Source: Opitutia bacterium
GTDB taxonomy: Bacteria; Verrucomicrobiota; Verrucomicrobiia; Opitutales; Opitutaceae
Direction: 5' to 3'
NCBI GenBank assembly: GCA_947461205.1
Contig: CANHJG010000048.1
Location: 1 to 33,942 of the forward strand
Length of the DNA: 33,942 nucleotides
Under the pieces are notes generated by a model. It saw only the letters and a program-made list of their open reading frames with translations, was not told the origin of the DNA and ran no database searches. This document shows positions 1 to 7,438 of the stretch, piece by piece (the first letter of the stretch is position 1; every line of letters starts with the position of its first letter). The translations under genes were made by a program, and so were the position numbers.

Positions 1-570
1 CCCGGCGTCCGCTGGGCGTTCTCCGGCGAAGTCGAAAACCAGGAGGAAAGCTTCGGCGGCATGGGCAAAATTCTCCTCATCGCCGCCTTCGGCATCTTCG
101 CCATCCTCGTCCTCGAATTCGGCAGCTTCCGTGGCACCCTCATCGTCGCCTCCGTCGTCCCCCTCGGCCTCATCGGCGGCGTCACCGCCCTCTGGATCAC
201 CGGCTACTCCCTGTCCTTCACCGGCGCCATCGGCTTCATCGCCCTCATCGGCATGGAAATCAAAAATTCCATTCTGCTCGTCGACTTCACCAATCAGCTC
301 CGCGCCCAGGGCGTGCCGCTCAAGGAGGCCATCGAACGCGCCGGCGAAACCCGCTTTTTGCCCATCGTCCTCACCACCGCCACCGCGCTCGGCGCCTTGC
401 TCCCGCTCGCGATGCAGGGCAGCGGCCTCTACTCGCCGCTCGCCATCGTCATCATCGGTGGCCTCATCAGCTCCCTCCTCTTGTCCCGCGTGGTCACCCC
501 CGTCGTATACTCGCTCCTCCCGCCGGCCATCCCGGTCTCGGAGGAGCCCACGCCGGCCACCACGCCCTGA
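1..570 (+). CDS. RND family efflux transporter, C-terminal fragment
   Basis: The reading frame is open from the first base, so this is the last 189 residues of a gene that begins outside the window. RND pumps use the proton gradient to drive drugs or other compounds out through a tripartite envelope complex. The fragment shows a run of long hydrophobic segments matching the last transmembrane helices of AcrB-type pumps. The segment IKNSILLVDF (about residues 87-96) matches the family's TM10, and its Lys88 sits where AcrB has the proton-relay Lys940. The following RFLPIVLTTATALGALLPLA stretch is also typical of the family. The protein ends in a short Pro/Thr tail. The internal ATG at 61 is within the family domain and is not the start. 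HAE-1 versus heavy-metal subfamily cannot be settled from this part, although the NSILLVDF form favours HAE-1. Confidence 0.93.
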   Translation, partial: PGVRWAFSGEVENQEESFGGMGKILLIAAFGIFAILVLEFGSFRGTLIVASVVPLGLIGGVTALWITGYSLSFTGAIGFIALIGMEIKNSILLVDFTNQLRAQGVPLKEAIERAGETRFLPIVLTTATALGALLPLAMQGSGLYSPLAIVIIGGLISSLLLSRVVTPVVYSLLPPAIPVSEEPTPATTP

Positions 571-574
571 TCGG

Positions 575-598
575 CCGCCCGCCGGCTGCCGGCGGCGG
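575..598. terminator. GC-rich hairpin between convergent genes, possible terminator
   Basis: Bases 575-579 (CCGCC) and 581-585 (GCCGG) pair with 589-593 (CCGGC) and 594-598 (GGCGG). This gives a 10-bp stem with a single bulged C at 580 and a 3-base loop. It fills the 28-base gap between two convergent stop codons, where a shared terminator is expected. There is only TT after the stem on the plus strand and no T-run on the minus strand, so intrinsic termination is uncertain. Confidence 0.5.
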
Positions 599-985
599 TT
601 ACTTGCCCGCCTTCACCAGCCCCAGCGCCTTCTTGATGTTCTGCACGCTCGGCGGCGAAATCCCCAGCGCGGCGGCGATTTCGGCCCCCGTCTTGCCGGC
701 CTCCACCATCGTCTTCACCTCGGCGCGCGTCGCATCGGTGATCGTCGCGCGCTTGCGGCGCGACCCCGGAGCGGCGCCCGCCACGGGTGCCGCTTTGGCC
801 TTCCGGGCCTTGCGGCCGACGCCGGCCGCCGTCTTCAGGGCCGCGATCAATCCGTTCAAATCGGCGAAACCATATTTAGCCGGTAAGCCGGCCAGCTCCG
901 CCGTCATTTGCGCCGCCACGGCCTTCTCCAGTTCGGCCACGCGATTGCGGGCGGTTTCGAGTTCCTTGATGTGTTCAGAAATCAT
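599..985 (-). CDS. small HTH protein with coiled-coil N-terminus
   Basis: This 128-residue protein has three parts. Residues 1-30 look like a short coiled coil. A middle stretch (about 30-52, with LPAKYGFADL) faintly resembles the H-NS-type oligomerisation or DNA-binding region. An Ala/Lys/Arg-rich basic linker (57-80) leads to a Hin/resolvase-type helix-turn-helix (about 84-124, core AEIAAALGISPPSVQNI). It probably binds DNA as a small regulator or nucleoid-associated protein; its target is unknown. The minus-strand ATG at 985 is preceded by the C-rich leader seen at most starts here. It converges on the RND gene and diverges from the propeller gene at 1149, so it could act on that shared upstream region. 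Coding is well supported by domain structure; the function is inferred. Confidence 0.8.
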   Translation of the reverse strand: MISEHIKELETARNRVAELEKAVAAQMTAELAGLPAKYGFADLNGLIAALKTAAGVGRKARKAKAAPVAGAAPGSRRKRATITDATRAEVKTMVEAGKTGAEIAAALGISPPSVQNIKKALGLVKAGK

Positions 986-1034
986 GGGGCGATCAATGGC
1001 TCACATTCCGGCGCCCGCTGCAAGCACCGGATGC

Positions 1035-1059
1035 AACCCGACCGCCGCACGCTCGGGTT
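1035..1059. repeat. 7-bp perfect inverted repeat in divergent intergenic region
   Basis: AACCCGA (1035-1041) and TCGGGTT (1053-1059) are perfect inverted copies separated by 11 bases. They lie in the 163-base gap between the minus-strand HTH gene and the plus-strand propeller gene. The near one-turn centre-to-centre spacing would suit a dimeric regulator, or the repeat may form a hairpin followed by TTCT. No clear -35/-10 pair was found in this gap. Confidence 0.3.
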
Positions 1060-1148
1060 TTCTCGCGACATGGCCCCATATCCCCGCTCGACTCCGCGCG
1101 TCCTGCCGCCGATTTTCCCTCGCCGCCCGGTCCCCGAACCCTCTCCCC

Positions 1149-2576
1149 ATGAAGCCCTCCCCTGCTCTCTTCCACCCGCGTTCCAGCGTTGTCCTTCGCG
1201 CCGTCTGCACCGCTTCGCTCTTCGCGTGCGCGACCCTCTCCCCGGCGGTCGCCGCCCACTGGCCCGCCTGGCGCGGCCCGAACGGCGACGGCACCACGAC
1301 CACCGTGAAAAATCTCCCCGTCGAGTGGAGCCCGACGCAGCACATCAAATGGAAGCAGGAAATGCCCGCGTGGAGCGGCTCTTCCCCCGTCGTCTGGGGT
1401 GACCGTATTTTCCTCAACACGCCGTCCCGGGAAATCATCGCGGCCGCGGCCGAAACTCCCCCGCCGCCCCCGCCACCCGGGCCCGACGGCAAGCGCGGCA
1501 AAAGCAAGGGCGGCGGCCGCGGTCCCGCCGGCGGCAGCATCGGCGGACAAGACTTGTTGCTCCTCTGCCTCGACCGCGCGACCGGCCGCGAGCTGTGGCG
1601 GAAACCGTTCGACCAGGGCAACGTATTCAAAATGCAACACAACTCGTCGAGCCCCTCGCCGGTCACGGACGGGACCCACGTGTGGACCGTCTCCGGCAAC
1701 GGCCTGATCGCCTGCTTCGATTTCGCCGGCACCGAAAAATGGCGGTTCAATCTCGTGGAAAAATACGGCGCGCTCGGCGCCAACCACGGCTACGGCTCCT
1801 CCCCCGTCCTCGTCGGCGGCAAACTCGTCGTCCAAGTGCTCCACGGCATGAAGACCACGGAACCGTCCTACCTTCTCGCCCTCAACGCGCTCACGGGCGC
1901 CGTGGCCTGGCGCGTCGAACGCCCCACCGACGCCCTGCGCGAATCGCCCGACGCCTACACCACGCCCGCCGTCGCCGAAATCGACGGCCGCAAGCAACTC
2001 GTCGTCCTCGGCGGCAACTACCTCACCGGCCACGACGCCGCGACGGGCGCCGAGCTCTGGCGCGCCGGCGGCCTGAATCCCAAAAATGACGGCGCGTTCC
2101 GCGTCGTCCCCTCCCCCACCGTCCGCGACGGGATGATCTTCGCGCCGACCCGCAAAATCCCGCTCCTCGCGTTCCGCGCCGGCGGCCAAGGCGATATCTC
2201 CACCAGCCGGCTCGCCTGGAGTTGGACCGACCCGCGCAACGCCCCCGACGTGCCAAGCCCGGTGAGCGACGGCCCGCGGTTCTACATGGCCTCCGACAAC
2301 GGCACGCTCACCTGCCTCGATGCCAAAACGGGCGCGGTGATTTACGGCCCCGAAGACACCGGCATCGGCCGCACGTGGGCCTCGCCCATCATGGCCGACG
2401 GCAAGATCTACCTCACCGGCCAGACCGGTGAAACCGCCGTCATCCAGGCCGGTCCCGCTTACAAACTCCTCGGGAAAAACGCTCTCGACGGCAGCTACAC
2501 ACTCTCCACCCCGGCCTTCGCCGACGGCGAAATCATCCTCCGTACCGGCACGCACCTTTACTGCCTGACGCAGTAG
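1149..2576 (+). CDS. secreted PQQ-like beta-propeller protein (paralogue 1)
   Basis: This 475-residue protein has a signal peptide (cleavage near AVAA-H, residue 36) followed by WPAWRGPNGDG. It carries repeated propeller strands such as LDRATGRELW, LNALTGAVAW and HDAATGAELW. These repeats form the PQQ-like/BamB-type fold, and the family is often called quinoprotein without proof of PQQ binding. It belongs to the most common subtype here (with the genes at 4047, 10060, 11463 and 15647), which shares a 'W-x-P...SSP-V' stretch after the N-terminus. The oddity is a Pro-run and Gly/Lys-rich insertion at about residues 97-134, between early strands. The frame is open from 603, but that part is antisense to the HTH gene; ATG 1149 begins directly with the signal peptide. 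The likely location is the periplasm or outer-membrane face. The substrate is unknown. Confidence 0.88.
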   Translation: MKPSPALFHPRSSVVLRAVCTASLFACATLSPAVAAHWPAWRGPNGDGTTTTVKNLPVEWSPTQHIKWKQEMPAWSGSSPVVWGDRIFLNTPSREIIAAAAETPPPPPPPGPDGKRGKSKGGGRGPAGGSIGGQDLLLLCLDRATGRELWRKPFDQGNVFKMQHNSSSPSPVTDGTHVWTVSGNGLIACFDFAGTEKWRFNLVEKYGALGANHGYGSSPVLVGGKLVVQVLHGMKTTEPSYLLALNALTGAVAWRVERPTDALRESPDAYTTPAVAEIDGRKQLVVLGGNYLTGHDAATGAELWRAGGLNPKNDGAFRVVPSPTVRDGMIFAPTRKIPLLAFRAGGQGDISTSRLAWSWTDPRNAPDVPSPVSDGPRFYMASDNGTLTCLDAKTGAVIYGPEDTGIGRTWASPIMADGKIYLTGQTGETAVIQAGPAYKLLGKNALDGSYTLSTPAFADGEIILRTGTHLYCLTQ

Positions 2577-2652
2577 CCGCCGGATCGCCTGCATCCTTCG
2601 CGGACCGCGCATCGCTTTCCCGCGCCGGGCGTCTGCCCACGCGACTCACCCC

Positions 2653-3900
2653 ATGACGAACCTCCAACTCGCCGTTCACTTCTTTTTCCAGATCGGGGTG
2701 ATCTTGGTCGTGTGCCAGGTCGTGGGCCTGCTCGGCAAGCGAGCCGGGCAACCCCAAGTGGTTGCGGAAATGATTGGCGGCGTCCTGCTCGGGCCTTCGC
2801 TGCTTGGCCTGTTTTTTCCGGCGATCTCGGCGGCGATTTTTCCGCCTGAGACCTTGCGGATCCTGTTTCCGATTTCTCAGCTCGGGCTCGCGGCCTACAT
2901 GTTTGTCGTCGGGCTGGAGTTTCGGGTGGACATCGTGCAGCGGCAGATGCGCAGCGCGCTGGCAGTCTCGGTCGCGGGCATGGTGACCCCGTTCGTGCTG
3001 GGCGCGGGGCTCGGCTGGTTTTTTTACCACCACACGGCACTCTTCCCGCCGCGGACCTCGCTGATGGAGGCGATGCTGTTTCTCGGGGCATCGATGTGCA
3101 TCACGGCGTTTCCGATGCTGGCGCGGATCATCCATTTTAAGGGGCTCACCGGCACCACCATGGGCACGGTGGCGCTCGGGGCCGGGGCACTGGACGACGC
3201 GGCGGCGTGGTGCCTGCTGGCCATTGTGCTCGCCAGTTTTGACGGCGCCCTCGCGCACGCCGTGACCAACATCGCCGGCGGCATCGGTTATGGCGCGGTG
3301 GCCCTGGGGGTCATCCGACCGCTGCTCGCGCGGTGGGCGCGCGGAGTCGAGGAGCGCGGTGAATTGGCGGAGCGCGAATTTGTGCTGCTCCTCGCGCTCA
3401 TGGCGTTCGGCGCGTGGTTCACGGACCTCATCGGGCTCCATGCGGTGTTCGGCGCGTTTATCATGGGGATTGCGATGCCGCGCGGCCTGGTGACGAAGGA
3501 GCTGATCGCGCGCATCCAGCCCCTCACCGTCGCGCTCCTCTTGCCGCTGTTCTTCACCTTCTCGGGACTCAACACCCAGATCGGCCTGATCGATTCCACC
3601 TACCTCTGGGGCATGACCGGCCTCATTATGGTCGCGGCGATCGGCGGCAAAGGCGTCGCGTGCTGGCTCGCCGCGCGGGCGACGGGTCTTTCGCACCGCG
3701 AGTCGCTCGGCATCGGCACCCTGATGAACGCCCGCGGGCTGATGGAACTCATCATCATCAACATCGGCCTCCAGCGCGGCATCATCTCCCCGGCCCTGTT
3801 CGCCACGCTCGTCATCATGGCTGTCGTGACGACCCTGATGGCCTCCCCGCTGTTCGAAGTGCTCGTCGGCCGCCACCGCCCGGCCACGACATCGACTTAG
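2653..3900 (+). CDS. CPA2-family cation/proton antiporter
   Basis: This is a 415-residue membrane protein with about 12 hydrophobic segments of the Na+/H+ exchanger (KefB/NapA-like) fold. It exchanges a monovalent cation for protons across the inner membrane. Family marks include GLEFRVD after TM3, the ALDDAAAW motif with paired aspartates (around residue 180) at the ion site, and GLHAVFGAFIMG late in the protein. The DD form is typical of electrogenic CPA2 antiporters. There is no C-terminal RCK/TrkA-N or universal-stress domain, so it is shorter than KefB or KefC. The gene lies between two propeller genes in the same direction. Its codons are visibly different from its neighbours, with many more G- and T-ending codons (ctg, ggg, gcg, ttt) in the first two thirds, which may reflect a different origin. 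Confidence 0.92.
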   Translation: MTNLQLAVHFFFQIGVILVVCQVVGLLGKRAGQPQVVAEMIGGVLLGPSLLGLFFPAISAAIFPPETLRILFPISQLGLAAYMFVVGLEFRVDIVQRQMRSALAVSVAGMVTPFVLGAGLGWFFYHHTALFPPRTSLMEAMLFLGASMCITAFPMLARIIHFKGLTGTTMGTVALGAGALDDAAAWCLLAIVLASFDGALAHAVTNIAGGIGYGAVALGVIRPLLARWARGVEERGELAEREFVLLLALMAFGAWFTDLIGLHAVFGAFIMGIAMPRGLVTKELIARIQPLTVALLLPLFFTFSGLNTQIGLIDSTYLWGMTGLIMVAAIGGKGVACWLAARATGLSHRESLGIGTLMNARGLMELIIINIGLQRGIISPALFATLVIMAVVTTLMASPLFEVLVGRHRPATTST

Positions 3901-4046
3901 GTCGCTTCGCCCCGGCCCGCCGCCCCGGCCCCAAAATCCCCAGCTCCGCCCTGCTTTCACGGTCGGCGCGAGAATTGCATTGATGCCCGCCCCGCCACCG
4001 TTCGGCATCCACGCCTCTCCCGCCCGCCTTGCCCACCTCCTGCGCC

Positions 4047-5300
4047 ATGACCCCGGCCCGCCTCTGTGTCCTTCTCCTCCTCGCCGCGACGCCCGCCGTC
4101 GCCGCCCCGGCCACGCGCGATGCATGGCCGGAATTTCGCGGCCCGACCGGTCAGGGCGACACGCACGCCACCGGTCTGCCCCTCGAGTGGTCCGCGGAAA
4201 AAAATGTCGTCTGGAAACAGCCCGTCCCCGGCACCGGCTGGTCTTCCCCCGTCGTCGGCCGCGGCCGCATTTACCTGACCACCGCCGTGCCGGGTCCCGG
4301 ATCGACGCCTTCGCTCCACACCTTGTGTCTCGACTCCGCCGACGGCCGCGTCCTCTGGAACACGGAAGTCTTTACCGCGGCGGAAAGCCGGGAACAGACG
4401 ATCCACCAAAAAAACTCTCAGGCCAGTCCCACCCCGATTCTCGCCGGCGAGCGCCTCTACGTGCACTTCGGCCACCACGGCACCGCGTGCCTCGACCTCA
4501 CCGGCCAAATCGTCTGGCGCAACCAAGACCTCGGCTACGCTTCCGTGCACGGCAACGGCGGTTCGCCCGCGCTCGTCGGCGACCGCCTCATCTTCAGCGC
4601 CGACGGTTCCGCCTCCCCATTCGTCGTCGCCCTCGCCGCCGGCACGGGCGAGGTCGTCTGGAAGGTCGCCCGCACGGCGGACGCGAAACAAAAATTCTCC
4701 TTCGCCACCCCGCTCCTCATCACGGTAAACGGCCGGCCCCAGCTCATCGCCCCCGGCAGCGGCGCCGTCTCCGCGCTCGATCCGGCGGACGGCCGCGAAC
4801 TCTGGCGCGTGCGCTACGGCAGCGGCTACTCCGTCGTACCGCGGCCCGTGTTCGCCCACGGCTTGTTGTTCATCGCCACCGGCTACAACCGCGCCGATCT
4901 CCTCGCCCTCCGCGCCGACGGCGAGGGCGACGTCACCGACACGCACCTCGCCTGGCGCACCACCAAGGGCGCCCCGCTCACCCCGTCGGTCGTGGTCGTG
5001 GGCGACGAACTCTATGCCGTCAACGACGCCGGCGTGGCTTCGTGCTGGGACGCGCGCACCGGCACCCTGCACTGGCAGGAGCGGCTCGAGGGCAACTACT
5101 CCGCCTCGCCAATCGCGGCCGACGGCAAAATCTATTTCCTCAGCGAGGATGGCGTCGGCACCGTCGTGCGGGCCGCGCGCACCTTCGAAAAAATCGCGAC
5201 CAACCAACTCGGCGAGCGCACCCTGGCGTCCTACGCCGCAACCGACGGCGCGCTGTTTATCCGCAGTGCCAGCCACCTTTACCGCATCGGCCAAAAATAA
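4047..5300 (+). CDS. secreted PQQ-like beta-propeller protein (paralogue 2)
   Basis: The protein has 417 residues with a clear signal peptide (MTPARLCVLLLLAATPAVAA). AWPEFRGPTGQG and then GTGWSSPVV follow, the hallmark of subtype 1 in this window. Propeller strands include LDSADGRVLW, LAAGTGEVVW, LDPADGRELW and WDARTGTLHW. The stretch HQKNSQASPTP (about residues 125-135) is shared in form with the paralogues at 10060 and 11463. An in-frame TTG at 4029 would add six residues before the signal peptide; ATG 4047 gives a conventional signal sequence and is preferred. The protein ends in HLYRIGQK, a closing strand close to that of paralogue 1 (HLYCLTQ). It is probably periplasmic; whether it binds PQQ, a peptide or a sugar is not visible. 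Confidence 0.88.
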   Translation: MTPARLCVLLLLAATPAVAAPATRDAWPEFRGPTGQGDTHATGLPLEWSAEKNVVWKQPVPGTGWSSPVVGRGRIYLTTAVPGPGSTPSLHTLCLDSADGRVLWNTEVFTAAESREQTIHQKNSQASPTPILAGERLYVHFGHHGTACLDLTGQIVWRNQDLGYASVHGNGGSPALVGDRLIFSADGSASPFVVALAAGTGEVVWKVARTADAKQKFSFATPLLITVNGRPQLIAPGSGAVSALDPADGRELWRVRYGSGYSVVPRPVFAHGLLFIATGYNRADLLALRADGEGDVTDTHLAWRTTKGAPLTPSVVVVGDELYAVNDAGVASCWDARTGTLHWQERLEGNYSASPIAADGKIYFLSEDGVGTVVRAARTFEKIATNQLGERTLASYAATDGALFIRSASHLYRIGQK

Positions 5301-5321
5301 CGCCGCCCCATCCACCCTGTG

Positions 5322-5516
5322 ATGAACCGTCGCCGGCCCCTCCTCGCCTCGCTCCCGGGCAAACTCACCGTGCTAAAGGCCGGCGGGACCAAACCCGCCA
5401 TCCTCCACCCAGCGGACTTCGGCGAACGCATCCTCGCCACCCCGGCCCTCGTCGGCGCCCGGCCTTCCCTCCGAACGACCACCCGCCTCTGGGCTTCTAA
5501 GACCCACTCCGCATGA
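5322..5516 (+). CDS. doubtful small ORF overlapping the MFS gene start
   Basis: This 64-residue ORF starts at ATG 5322 (a GTG lies just before it at 5319). It ends at TGA 5514-5516, overlapping the ATG of the next gene by four bases (ATGA). The product is basic, rich in Arg, Thr and Ala, with no signal peptide, hydrophobic helix or known motif. The four-base overlap, also used by real genes here, is the only argument for translation. Its composition looks like chance reading of GC-rich DNA. It fills the 5301-5512 gap, in which nothing else was recognised. Confidence 0.22.
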   Translation: MNRRRPLLASLPGKLTVLKAGGTKPAILHPADFGERILATPALVGARPSLRTTTRLWASKTHSA

Positions 5517-6778
5517 CCCACCCCGCCGCCACTCTGCCGAAACTCCCCGCCGCCCTGGCCCGCGTTCCGTTCTACTACGGCTGGGTCATTCTGGGCCTCG
5601 CCGCCGTCGCCATGGTCGGCACCCTGCCCGGCCGCACCCAAGGCCTCGGCCTGATCACCGAGTCGCTCCTCAAAGATTTGTCGCTCGACCGGCTTGCGTT
5701 CGCCCAGATGAATCTCTGGGCCACGCTGCTTGGCTCGCTGTTTTGCATCGGCGTCGGTCGCTTGCAGGATCACCTCGGCAGCCGCACCACTCTGCCGCTC
5801 GTCGCCGGCCTCCTCGGCGCGGTGGTGCTGGCCATGAGCGCGACGACCAGCGCCGCCGTCCTGTTCGGGTTGCTGGTGTTGTCGCGCGGCCTTGGCCAAA
5901 GCGCCCTCTCCGTCGTGAGCCTCGCGATGGTCGGCCAATGGTTCCGCCGCCGCCTCAACCTCGCCATGGGCCTCTACGCCGTCGGGCTCAGCCTCGGCTT
6001 CATGGTGGCGTTTCCCGTCGTGGGTTCCGTCGTCGTCTCCGACGGCTGGCGCACCGCCTGGGCCGGCCTCGGCTGGTGCCTCCTACCCGGCCTCGCCCTG
6101 ACCGCCTGGTGGCTCGGCCGGCGCGGTCCGGAGGACTGCGGGCTCGCCATGGAAAACGACGCGACGCCCGCCGCCCCGGCCGCAACGCCGAGTTTCACGT
6201 GGGGCCAAGCGCTGCGCACACCGGCCTTCTGGGTCTTCGCGCTGGCGAGTTCCGTCTACAACCTCGTCGCCTCGGGCATCGGTCTCTTCAACGAATCCAT
6301 CCTCGCCGAGCGGGGCTTTCCCGCCGGCATCTACCACCGCAGCCTCGTCGTCTGCGCCCTCCTGTCCCTCGTAGGCAATTTCCTCGGCGGCTGGCTCGCC
6401 TCCCGCTGGAGCATGCACCGGCTGATGGCCCTTACCATGGTGTTGCTCGCTGGCGCCCTCGCCGGTCTGCCCTCGCTGCGCACCATCGCCCAGGTCGACG
6501 CGTTCGCCGTCGTCATGGGTCTCGCCGGCGGATTCGTAATCGTGATTTTCTTCAGCTACTGGGCCGAGACTTTCGGCCGCGCGCACCTCGGCCGCATCGT
6601 CGGCACCGCCCAAATGATGACTGTCGTCTCGTCCGGCGTCGGCCCCCTGCTTCTTGCGCAATGCCATGCGATGACCGGCTCCTACGCCGCAGTGTTCTAC
6701 ACGCTCGCCGCAGGGGTGTCTCTGCTCGCCCTCGCCGCGTGGACGGTGCAACCTCCCCGTCTCACTTCCTCCCCATGA
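5513..6778 (+). CDS. MFS transporter, monocarboxylate/oxalate-formate-like
   Basis: This is a 421-residue inner-membrane carrier with twelve hydrophobic segments in two halves, split by a hydrophilic loop around residues 205-225 (rich in Pro and Ala). The opening PFYYGWVILGLA is typical of the MCT/OFA branch of the major facilitator superfamily, whose members move small carboxylates such as formate, oxalate, lactate or pyruvate with protons. GRLQDHLGSRTT matches the family's cytoplasmic loop between TM2 and TM3. The gene overlaps the next one by four bases (ATGA at 6775-6778), so the two are probably co-translated. The substrate is unproven; a carboxylic acid fits both the subfamily and the acid-activating enzymes elsewhere in the window. 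Confidence 0.9.
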   Translation: MTHPAATLPKLPAALARVPFYYGWVILGLAAVAMVGTLPGRTQGLGLITESLLKDLSLDRLAFAQMNLWATLLGSLFCIGVGRLQDHLGSRTTLPLVAGLLGAVVLAMSATTSAAVLFGLLVLSRGLGQSALSVVSLAMVGQWFRRRLNLAMGLYAVGLSLGFMVAFPVVGSVVVSDGWRTAWAGLGWCLLPGLALTAWWLGRRGPEDCGLAMENDATPAAPAATPSFTWGQALRTPAFWVFALASSVYNLVASGIGLFNESILAERGFPAGIYHRSLVVCALLSLVGNFLGGWLASRWSMHRLMALTMVLLAGALAGLPSLRTIAQVDAFAVVMGLAGGFVIVIFFSYWAETFGRAHLGRIVGTAQMMTVVSSGVGPLLLAQCHAMTGSYAAVFYTLAAGVSLLALAAWTVQPPRLTSSP

Positions 6779-7386
6779 AATGCTTCGGTCTCGCCGACTC
6801 GCCCCCGTCCGGTTTTCCCCCGCCGCGCCGTCTGATTTCGTCGGTGCTCTTCGGCGGCGTCAGTTTCTCCGTGGTCAGCCTGCTGGCCTATTCGATCTGG
6901 GCGTTCCGCCTCGTCCCCGGCACGGCCGGACTCTACACGACTACGGCCCTGGTTTACGTCGGTCTCGGCGGGCTGGCACTCAGCCGCCTGGTGGCCGCGC
7001 CCGGCGCGTGGAAACGTTTTCCGCCCTGCTTCGCGCTCGCGTTTCTCGCCTATGCGGCGGGCTGGTGCGTGTTTTGGTTCGGCTTGCGCGGACGCTACCA
7101 GGCCGACCTGTTCGGCGCGGCCGCGGGCCTCGCGGCGATGACCTGGGTCCTGCAGCGCGCCTTCGGCCGCACGCCGGGTTTCCTTCTGACCTTCGCCGGA
7201 CTCTTCGCCCTCCACAGCGCCGGCTATTACCTCGGCGAGCAACTCCACGCCGCCGTGCCCGGCACCAACGGTCGTCTGCTGTGGGGCGCCGCCCACGGCC
7301 TCGGGTTTGGGGCCGGACTCGGTTTCGTCCTCCACCGTTGCCAAACGCCCGCGGCCGAGAACACTGCCCCGCATCCATCCGCGTAG
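6775..7386 (+). CDS. small integral membrane protein, unknown function
   Basis: The 203-residue protein has about six hydrophobic segments and a short cytoplasmic N-terminus. Its tail (about residues 190-203) is hydrophilic. I do not recognise the family. A histidine in FALHSAGYYLGE and the glycine-rich GAAHGLGFGAGLGF near the end are visible in predicted membrane regions. The start codon overlaps the stop of the MFS gene (ATGA), which supports both the start choice and a shared transcript. The flavoprotein gene follows after 52 bases. A role alongside the carrier or the flavoprotein is suggested only by position. Confidence 0.8.
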   Translation: MKCFGLADSPPSGFPPPRRLISSVLFGGVSFSVVSLLAYSIWAFRLVPGTAGLYTTTALVYVGLGGLALSRLVAAPGAWKRFPPCFALAFLAYAAGWCVFWFGLRGRYQADLFGAAAGLAAMTWVLQRAFGRTPGFLLTFAGLFALHSAGYYLGEQLHAAVPGTNGRLLWGAAHGLGFGAGLGFVLHRCQTPAAENTAPHPSA

Positions 7387-7438
7387 CCAGCACGTATTAT
7401 CCGGTCGCCCCTTCCCCCCCCTTCGCTTTCACACCGCC

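Noticed and set aside
603-1148. N-terminal extension of paralogue 1 from position 603
   Set aside because: This stretch is antisense to the HTH gene, and the signal peptide begins at ATG 1149.
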